From the NCBI GenBank assembly GCA_013813615.1, contig JACCRJ010000604.1, forward strand, positions 1 to 11,470: 11,470 nt of DNA. The letters run 5' to 3'. This document shows, piece after piece, positions 6,430 to 11,470 of the stretch. Numbering within the stretch: position 1 is the stretch's first letter; the number at the start of each line of letters is the position of its first letter. A program made the translations under genes and the position numbers. This DNA is from Lautropia sp. (GTDB taxonomy: Bacteria; Pseudomonadota; Gammaproteobacteria; Burkholderiales; Burkholderiaceae_E). Under the pieces are notes generated by a model. It saw only the letters and a list, made by a program, of their open reading frames with translations. It made no database searches and was not told the origin of the DNA.

Positions 6430-6933
6430 TTGTCTGTCCCCCATCCACCTCCATCAGAGAAGCTGTGGGCCCTGATCAAGGATACCCGCTTCCCCGTGAT
6501 CACCACACGCCGCTCCGACGGTGGCCTGCAGTCGCGGCCGATGATCATGCAGAACCGCGAGCAGGATCCTCTTGATTACCTGTGGTTCTTTACCTCGCGG
6601 GACAGCGACCAGGTGGAGGATCTGCAGTGGGATTCGTCGGTCAGCATCATCTACGCGGATCCCGGCAACCTCGCCTATGTCGCCGTGTTCGGCAGCGCGT
6701 CCGTCATCGAGGACGGGGCTCGCAAGCGACTGCTATGGTCGCCGCAGGCCGCGTCGTGGTTCGAGAACGGACCAGAGGATCCCGCGATCGCGCTCGTGCG
6801 CGTGAGGATCATCCAGGCAGACTGCTGGGATGTGCGGCGTAATGCCGTCACCCACCTCTTCAAGTTGAACACGTCCCCGCTGGCGTCCCAGACCGGCTCC
6901 GACCAGGGCAACAGCGGCGCCACCTGTCACTGA
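6430..6933 (+). CDS. Pyridoxamine 5'-phosphate oxidase-fold protein (general stress protein 26-like)
   Basis: From the TTG start the protein has 167 residues, normal for small flavin-binding split-barrel proteins of the general stress protein 26 type. The pattern is EKLWALIKDTRFPVITTRR (10-28), LQSRPMIMQ (33-41), LWFFTSRDSDQVEDL (51-65), VSIIYADPGNLAYVAVFGSA (71-90) and a final beta strand around VRIIQADCWD (125-134). The SRPM and FFTSRDS blocks line the FMN or FAD site in this family. Function in bacteria is poorly known; members bind flavin or pyridoxal phosphate and are often stress-linked. The start at TTG rests on a good ribosome binding site and on the usual short N-terminus before EKLWALI; starting at ATG 6355 would add 25 residues without family character. 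It is divergent from the MmyB-type regulator, its probable controller. Confidence 0.8.
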   Translation: MSVPHPPPSEKLWALIKDTRFPVITTRRSDGGLQSRPMIMQNREQDPLDYLWFFTSRDSDQVEDLQWDSSVSIIYADPGNLAYVAVFGSASVIEDGARKRLLWSPQAASWFENGPEDPAIALVRVRIIQADCWDVRRNAVTHLFKLNTSPLASQTGSDQGNSGATCH

Positions 6934-7048
6934 CGGCGCGGCTTCTACGACTCGCTGCGCGCGCAAGGGCTGGAGCCGCAGACGGAGTTGCTCGAATTAT
7001 CGCCCTGCCGGTGCGGCTGCGCTGCCGCTATCTGCTGGAGCATCACCG

Positions 7049-8050
7049 ATGAAAGCCTCGAAACCCGTCTTCTCAGCTTCCCGCCGCTTCGCCGTGGCGG
7101 CGCCGCTGCTCTTCATCGCAGCCGTCGCCGCGCCCGGCCTGTCGCCGGCGCAGGATTTCCCGTCACGCCCGATCCGCCTGATCGTGCCGTTTCCCCCCGG
7201 CGGACCGACGGACATCGTCGCCCGGCCGATGGCGCAGATGCTGGGCGACGCGCTCAAGCAGACGGTGATCATCGACAACCGTGGCGGCGCTGGCGGCACC
7301 ATCGGCGCCGACGCCGTCGCCAAGTCCGCTGCCGACGGCTACACGCTGCTGATGGGCACGGTAGGCACCAGCGCGATCAACGGGTCGTTGTACAGCAAGC
7401 TGCCGCACGACCCGGTGGGTGACTTCACGCCGATCGCGCTGGTGGCCAGCGCGCCGGTCGCGGTGGTGGTTCACCCGGACATCCCGCTCAAGTCGGTCCG
7501 CGACCTGATCGAGAAGGCCCGCGCGGAGCCGGCGTCGCTGCTGTTCGGCTCCGCCGGCAGCGGCACGCCCGGCCATCTCACCGGCGAGATGTTCGCCACC
7601 GCCGCAGGCGTCAAACTGCAGCACGTGCCCTACAAGGGCAGCGCGCCAGCTGTCACCGACCTGCTCGGCAAGCAGATACCGATGATGTTCGATCCGCTGC
7701 AGTCGGTGATCCAGCACATCAAGGCAGGCAAGCTGCGGGTGCTCGCGGTCAGCGGCAGTCGGCGCTCGCCGGTCCTGCCGGATGTCCCGACGCTGGCGGA
7801 GTCGGGGGTGGAAAACTTCGAATCGACCGCGTGGTGGGGCGTCTTCGGACCGGCCGGCCTGCCGCCGGCAGTCAGCGCGCGCCTGAAGAACGAAGTGGAG
7901 CGCATCGCCGCCTCGGAAGTCTTCAAGGAGAAGCTCGGGGACCTGGGTGTGGTGCCGATGACCGGTACCGGCTCGCTCGCTGAATTCCAGAAGCGCGAGA
8001 TCGAGAAATGGGGCGACGCGGTGCGCAAGTCCGGCGCGAAGGCGGACTGA
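7049..8050 (+). CDS. Tripartite tricarboxylate transporter-type periplasmic solute receptor (TctC/Bug family)
   Basis: The 333-residue protein has a signal peptide: a basic start, a hydrophobic stretch AAPLLFIAAVAA (17-28) and a likely cleavage after SPA at residue 34. The mature part opens with the Bug-family signature FPSRPIRLIVPFPPGGPTD (36-55), then NRGGAGGTIGADAVAKS (77-93), DGYTLLMGT (96-104), FGSAGSGTPGHLTGEMF (166-182), HVPYKGSAPAVTDLLG (192-207) and AGKLRVLAVSG (228-238). It would bind a small carboxylate in the periplasm. The membrane partners TctA and TctB are not in the window, and many receptors of this family are encoded alone. The aconitase X genes follow after 1 base, so its ligand is probably the substrate of that enzyme or a precursor (inference). 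Sulfolactate is a second possibility, because TctABC-type carriers (SlcHFG) serve sulfolactate uptake in known systems, but this gene is not part of that operon. Confidence 0.92.
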   Translation: MKASKPVFSASRRFAVAAPLLFIAAVAAPGLSPAQDFPSRPIRLIVPFPPGGPTDIVARPMAQMLGDALKQTVIIDNRGGAGGTIGADAVAKSAADGYTLLMGTVGTSAINGSLYSKLPHDPVGDFTPIALVASAPVAVVVHPDIPLKSVRDLIEKARAEPASLLFGSAGSGTPGHLTGEMFATAAGVKLQHVPYKGSAPAVTDLLGKQIPMMFDPLQSVIQHIKAGKLRVLAVSGSRRSPVLPDVPTLAESGVENFESTAWWGVFGPAGLPPAVSARLKNEVERIAASEVFKEKLGDLGVVPMTGTGSLAEFQKREIEKWGDAVRKSGAKAD

Positions 8051-8051
8051 C

Positions 8052-9284
8052 ATGCGACTGGACGACGAAGAGAAGGCGATGCTGGCAGGCGAGCTGGGCG
8101 AGGCGCCCCGGCGGGCGCTGGCGCACCAGTTGAAGGTCGGCGACTTTTTCGGGGCGACGGACTTCGTGCCGGTGACGCAGGCCCATGTGATGGCGGATAC
8201 CGAGAGCCTCGGGGAGGCCGGGGTGCAGTGGCTGGAGGCGCTGGCGGCGCTCAAGGACGGCAGCCGCCGGGTACGGATTCCGACCATCACCGACCCGCGC
8301 GGCACGGACTTCACTAAGGCCAGGCAGTTGAAGCAGACCGACTGGATGACCGATCTCGAGGCCCGCGCCATCGCCGCTTTCGTGAAGCTCGGGCTGGCGA
8401 TGACCGACACCTGCATCAACTACCAGACGGTGCAGGCGGCAGCCCGCGGCGAGCATGTTGCGTTCGGCGACACCGGCGTCGTCATTTACTCGAACTCGGT
8501 CTGCGGTGCCCGGTCGAACTTCGAGGGTGGCCCGTCGGCACTCTCTGCCGGACTGACGGGCCGGACGCCGCGCTACGGCTTTCACCTGGACACGCACCGC
8601 CAGGCAACGATCAGGGTCCGCGTCGACTGGACGCCGTCGTCGCTCAACGACTGGGGCGCCCTCGGCGGGGTGATCGGCAGGTTGGCCGGTAATTACTGGG
8701 CCGTGCCGGTCGTCGAAGGCATCGAGCGGCCGCCGGCGTCGGACGAGCTGAAGCACTTCGGTGCCGCCATGGCCAGCTTCGGCTCCACCGCGCTCTTCCA
8801 CCTCGTCGGCCTCACCCCGGAGGCTTCGAGGCTTTCGGACGTCGGCGGCGCTGCGCTGACGGCGGTCCGCGTCGGCCGCGCCGAGGTCCAAGCGCTACAG
8901 CAGTCGTATGCGGTCGACACCCAGGTCGACGTGGTCGTCTTCTCGGGTCCGCAACTGAGCCTCTACGAGCTCAGGTCGCTGGCCGATCTCTGCGACGGCC
9001 GCCGCTTCACCATACCGCTGCTGGCGGTGACCAGCCCTCAGGTGAAGCCGGACTGCGACCGGTTCGGCTACACCGCCCGCATCGAGGCGGCCGGGGGCAC
9101 GGTGTACTCGGGAATGTGCTTCTACCAGTCTTACGCGCGTGAAATCGCGGAGGCGAACGGCTGGAAGCGGCTGGCGACCAACAGCGCCAAGATGGTCAAC
9201 ATCCTCGGCGGCTACGGCTATGTGCCGATGCTCGCATCGATGGAGCAGTGCGTGCAGGCGGCGCAGACGGGAAGACTCGCATGA
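8052..9284 (+). CDS. Aconitase X catalytic (large) subunit
   Basis: This 410-residue protein is the separate catalytic subunit of a type II aconitase X (formerly DUF521). It begins LDDEEKAMLAGE and contains FVPVTQAHVMAD (38-49), TTD-like RIPTITDPRGTDF (75-87), TDTCINYQ (118-125), GDTGVVIYSNSVCGARSNFE (139-158), GGPSALSAGLTGRTPRYGFH (159-178) and a C-terminal GGTVYSGMCF (348-357) and TNSAKMVNILGGYG (376-389). Cys121, Cys151 and Cys356 are at positions fitting iron-sulfur ligands. Known members dehydrate cis-3-hydroxy-L-proline in bacteria or mevalonate 5-phosphate in archaea. No proline racemase, hydroxyproline epimerase or imino-acid reductase is nearby, so the substrate here is open. The ATG follows the receptor's stop by 1 base, pointing to coupled translation. 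Confidence 0.88.
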   Translation: MRLDDEEKAMLAGELGEAPRRALAHQLKVGDFFGATDFVPVTQAHVMADTESLGEAGVQWLEALAALKDGSRRVRIPTITDPRGTDFTKARQLKQTDWMTDLEARAIAAFVKLGLAMTDTCINYQTVQAAARGEHVAFGDTGVVIYSNSVCGARSNFEGGPSALSAGLTGRTPRYGFHLDTHRQATIRVRVDWTPSSLNDWGALGGVIGRLAGNYWAVPVVEGIERPPASDELKHFGAAMASFGSTALFHLVGLTPEASRLSDVGGAALTAVRVGRAEVQALQQSYAVDTQVDVVVFSGPQLSLYELRSLADLCDGRRFTIPLLAVTSPQVKPDCDRFGYTARIEAAGGTVYSGMCFYQSYAREIAEANGWKRLATNSAKMVNILGGYGYVPMLASMEQCVQAAQTGRLA

Positions 9285-9733
9285 GCAGCGCCGGGACCGG
9301 CAAGGTATTCACCGCGAGGCATGCGATGGGCGAGAAGGTCAGGGGCCAGGCGCTGGTGGCCAAGGACGGTTTCTCGGCGCGCTATGACCTGGATCGCATT
9401 GAGGGTGTCTTCTCGCGGCCGGCCCACAAGCTGGCAGGGCAGTCCTACGTGGGCAGGATCCTGGTGCTCGATACCGCCAAGGGCGGCGTCGCCAGCGCCT
9501 GGATGCTCCACGAGATGCAGTCCCGGGACAAGGCGCCGCTGGCGATCGTATTCAACTCCGTCAACCCGATTCTCGTGCAGGGCGCCGCGCTCGCGAACAT
9601 CACCATGCTGGCCGGCTTCGACGAGGATCTGACGGCGGCGATACCGCACGGAGCGCAGGTGGAGATCAATCCGCAGGCGAAGACTCTGCGGCTACTTCCC
9701 GGCGCCGGCCGGCTGGCCTGCCAGGCGCCGTGA
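9281..9733 (+). CDS. Aconitase X swivel-domain (small) subunit
   Basis: The 150-residue protein is the swivel domain (formerly DUF126) that completes a two-subunit aconitase X. Family features are the start GKVFTARHAMGEKVRGQALV (7-26), then FSRPAHKLAGQSYVGRILVL (44-63), KGGVASAWMLHEM (67-79), FNSVNPILVQGAALANI (91-107), and the end IPHGAQVEINPQAKTLRLL (121-139). The domain closes over the active site of the large subunit. Its ATG overlaps the large subunit's stop by 4 bases (ATGA), so the two chains are made together; 11 upstream in-frame codons belong to that gene. The last 42 bases of this gene overlap the 3' end of pqqE on the other strand. There is no room for a terminator between the two converging operons. 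Confidence 0.88.
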   Translation: MSSAGTGKVFTARHAMGEKVRGQALVAKDGFSARYDLDRIEGVFSRPAHKLAGQSYVGRILVLDTAKGGVASAWMLHEMQSRDKAPLAIVFNSVNPILVQGAALANITMLAGFDEDLTAAIPHGAQVEINPQAKTLRLLPGAGRLACQAP

Positions 9734-10870
9734 CTCCCTGGGATCGCGAAAGACCAGCGGACGGACCTCGCGGCGATCCAGGACCGGCCGCTGGGCATGC
9801 AGCACCGCCTCTTCGATCACGCCATGGACGGGAGACTTGGCGCACACCGGGTCGGCAACCGCCGGGTCGCCGGCCAGCATGTAGGCCTGGCAGCGGCAGC
9901 CGCCAAGATCCTTCTCGCGTTCGTCGCAACTGCGGCACGGCTCCTTCATCCAGCCGGTGCCGCGGAAGCGGTTGAAACCCTCCGAGCGGTACCAGATGTC
10001 CGCGACGGACGCATCGCGCACGTTCGGAAACGCCAGCCCCGGCAGCATCTTGGCGGTGTGGCAGGGTAGCGCGGTGCCGTCCGGCGTGATGGTCAGGAAG
10101 ACGTTGCCCCAGCCGTTCATGCACTTCTTGGGCCGCTCCTCGTAATAGTCCGGAACCACGAAGAGGATCCGCAGGCGATCACCGACCTTGGCCCGGTACT
10201 CGTTGGTGATGCGCTCGGCCCGCTGGATCTGCTCGCGCGACGGCAGCAGTTCTGCGCGGTTGACGTGCGCCCAGGAGTAGTACTGCGAGTTGGCGAGTTC
10301 GAGGTAATCCGCTCCCAGCTTGAGCGCCATCTCGATGATCTCGCCGATATAGTCGATGTTGAGGCGATGAATCACGCAGTTGAGGACCATCGGCCAGCCC
10401 TGGCCCTTGATCATGGCGGCCACGCGCTGCTTCAGGTCGAACGTGCGGGTGTGCGAGAGGAAATCGTTGAGTTCCTTGGTCGAGTCCTGGAACGACAGCT
10501 GGATGTGGTCCAGGCCGCTGCGCCTGAGTTCCGCGATCCGCCGCTCGTTCAGGCCGACGCCGGAGGTGAGCAGGTTGGTATAGAAGCCCAGCCGGTGCGC
10601 CTCCGCCACCAGCACTTCCAGGTCGTCGCGCACCATCGGCTCGCCGCCGGAGAAGCCGCATTGCACGCTGCCGGCGGCGCGCGCTTCGCGCAGCACCCGC
10701 AGCCAGTCCTCGGTGCTCAGCTCCTGCTCGTTCAGGGCATAGTCCACCGGGTTGTAGCAGAAGACGCAATGCAGCGGACACCGGTAGGTCAGTTCGGCCA
10801 GCAGCCAGAACGGCGGCCCCACCTGCGGGTCAGACGCCGCCGCGGTCGGATCGGTTGCAGGTACCGGCAT
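9692..10870 (-). CDS. pqqE: PqqA peptide cyclase PqqE, radical SAM enzyme of PQQ biosynthesis
   Basis: The 392-residue protein carries the radical SAM motif CPLHCVFC (Cys31, Cys35, Cys38), the GGEP motif in GFSGGEPMVRDD, and the C-terminal SPASM-type cysteine set: CMNGWGNVFLTITPDGTALP, CHTAKMLPGL, EPCRSCDEREKDLGGCRCQA and DPVCAKSPVHG. These bind the auxiliary iron-sulfur clusters. PqqE makes the first carbon-carbon bond in the pathway, joining the Glu and Tyr side chains of the PqqA precursor peptide, which it receives on PqqD. The start ATG shares one base with the pqqD stop, so translation is coupled. Upstream open frame is only a shadow of pqqD. After the last cysteine motif there is a tail of about 45 residues rich in Arg and Pro, the final 13 or so codons lying in the overlap with the convergent aconitase X gene. 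Confidence 0.96.
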   Translation of the reverse strand: MPVPATDPTAAASDPQVGPPFWLLAELTYRCPLHCVFCYNPVDYALNEQELSTEDWLRVLREARAAGSVQCGFSGGEPMVRDDLEVLVAEAHRLGFYTNLLTSGVGLNERRIAELRRSGLDHIQLSFQDSTKELNDFLSHTRTFDLKQRVAAMIKGQGWPMVLNCVIHRLNIDYIGEIIEMALKLGADYLELANSQYYSWAHVNRAELLPSREQIQRAERITNEYRAKVGDRLRILFVVPDYYEERPKKCMNGWGNVFLTITPDGTALPCHTAKMLPGLAFPNVRDASVADIWYRSEGFNRFRGTGWMKEPCRSCDEREKDLGGCRCQAYMLAGDPAVADPVCAKSPVHGVIEEAVLHAQRPVLDRREVRPLVFRDPRESRRLAGQPAGAGK

Positions 10871-11229
10871 CACGCCTCGGTCCCTCCGGTGTCGATCCAG
10901 CCCTGCTTGTGCGCGATGCCGAAGAAAGCTTGCACATCCGCCAGCAGCCCGGTCGTGCCGAATGCCTTCTCGAGTTCGGCGACGATGCCGGCGACCGTGA
11001 GGTTGCCGTCGCAACGGCGCAGGATCTCGCCGGCGCTGGCGTTCAGCTTGACCATGCCTTCTGGATAAAGCAGGACCCAGGCCTTCTGGACCTCTTCCCA
11101 CTGAAGCCGGAAGTTGCGCCCGATGGCCGGCTTCGCGTCCAGCGCAATCGGCTCAGCGCCTTTCACCGGAATATCCGCGGCCGCCGGCGTTGCGTTGACC
11201 TGTGCGCTGCCCTGGTCGAGCTGGCTCAT
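10870..11229 (-). CDS. pqqD: PQQ biosynthesis peptide chaperone PqqD
   Basis: The 119-residue protein binds the PqqA precursor and presents it to PqqE. The family core starts at about residue 33 with [20 protein letters not shown] and continues with [33 protein letters not shown] and a final helix ending [10 protein letters not shown]. These are the usual PqqD blocks, forming a winged-helix-like peptide-binding fold. A stretch of about 30 residues rich in Ala, Gln and Asp precedes the core, longer than in most PqqD proteins of about 90 residues. The start ATG overlaps the pqqC stop by 4 bases (ATGA), and its stop shares a base with the pqqE start, so pqqC, pqqD and pqqE are one translationally linked unit. 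Confidence 0.93.
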   Translation of the reverse strand: MSQLDQGSAQVNATPAAADIPVKGAEPIALDAKPAIGRNFRLQWEEVQKAWVLLYPEGMVKLNASAGEILRRCDGNLTVAGIVAELEKAFGTTGLLADVQAFFGIAHKQGWIDTGGTEA

Positions 11230-11470
11230 TTCTGCAGCCCGTACCTGACCTGCATGCCGTCGAGCATGGTCCACAGGATATCAAGCTTGAACTGCAGGAT
11301 CCCGAGTGCACGGTCCTGCAGTTCGCGGGTGCTGAAATGCGCGAGCGTCACCGCCAGGCCGTGCTCCACGTCCCGGCGAGCCTGCTGCACCCGGCTGCGG
11401 AAATAGTGCAGGCCCGCGGGATCGATCCAGGGATAGTGCTCCGGCCAGGTGGCGAGCCGCTCCTTGTGGA
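11226..11470 (-). CDS. pqqC: Pyrroloquinoline-quinone synthase PqqC, C-terminal part (partial)
   Basis: The last 81 codons are present; the gene continues beyond the window edge. The peptide includes [20 protein letters not shown], then [20 protein letters not shown] and ends [14 protein letters not shown], the classic C-terminus of PqqC. PqqC is the cofactor-free oxidase that closes the second ring and carries out the final eight-electron oxidation to PQQ. In this part the helical segment RDVEHGL and the C-terminal helix that lines the substrate pocket are intact. Its stop overlaps the pqqD start. pqqA and pqqB would be expected further upstream, outside the window. Confidence 0.95.
   Translation of the reverse strand, partial: HKERLATWPEHYPWIDPAGLHYFRSRVQQARRDVEHGLAVTLAHFSTRELQDRALGILQFKLDILWTMLDGMQVRYGLQK

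Noticed and set aside
7049..9733. Assigning the aconitase X as cis-3-hydroxy-L-proline dehydratase outright
   Set aside because: The known bacterial activity is suggestive, but none of the accompanying proline-pathway genes is present, so the substrate is left open.
10871..11101. Extension of the pqqE frame upstream to 11101
   Set aside because: It is pqqD read in another frame. The pqqE ATG at 10870 overlaps the pqqD stop and matches the family N-terminus.

Overview
The window is high-GC DNA, almost wholly coding. Its gene content points to a soil or water betaproteobacterium, probably Burkholderiales: a Bug/TctC-type solute receptor, PQQ synthesis, organosulfonate breakdown, and a GC-rich mosaic intergenic segment of a kind I associate with that order. 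The taxonomy is inferred from gene content and style, not measured.

Region 1 (1-152) is the last 49 codons of a thiamine-diphosphate-dependent enzyme of the acetolactate synthase type, on the plus strand. It converges on region 2.

Region 2 (169-5472) is a sulfolactate desulfonation module. On the minus strand, in transcription order, it reads suyA, suyB, slcC-like, comC-like, tauE/safE-like. A divergent GntR/HutC-type regulator lies on the plus strand. In the known pathway an (S)-sulfolactate dehydrogenase (SlcC) oxidises (S)-sulfolactate to sulfopyruvate. A dehydrogenase of opposite stereospecificity (ComC) reduces this to (R)-sulfolactate. The sulfo-lyase SuyAB splits (R)-sulfolactate into pyruvate and sulfite, and a TauE/SafE-type carrier can export the sulfite. 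All of these roles are present side by side, so the cluster looks able to use racemic sulfolactate. No uptake system for it is in the cluster. The gap between suyA and the regulator is AT-richer than its surroundings and holds a good promoter with palindromes. The 235-base gap between suyB and slcC has inverted 12-base ends, one of which contains the slcC ribosome binding site.

Region 3 (5503-6933) holds a divergent pair: a helix-turn-helix regulator with an MmyB-like ligand domain (minus) and a pyridoxamine-phosphate-oxidase-fold flavoprotein (plus), which most likely starts at TTG.

Region 4 (7049-9733) is a tight plus-strand operon: a periplasmic TctC/Bug solute receptor, then the large catalytic and small swivel subunits of a type II aconitase X. 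The genes are separated by 1 base and then overlap by 4. The substrate is unknown; the layout suggests capture and dehydration of a hydroxy acid.

Region 5 (9692-11470) is the end of a PQQ biosynthesis operon on the minus strand: pqqC (partial, cut by the window edge), pqqD, pqqE, with overlapping stops and starts. pqqE runs 42 bases into the 3' end of the convergent aconitase X small subunit gene.

I saw no tRNA, rRNA, CRISPR array, insertion sequence or phage gene.
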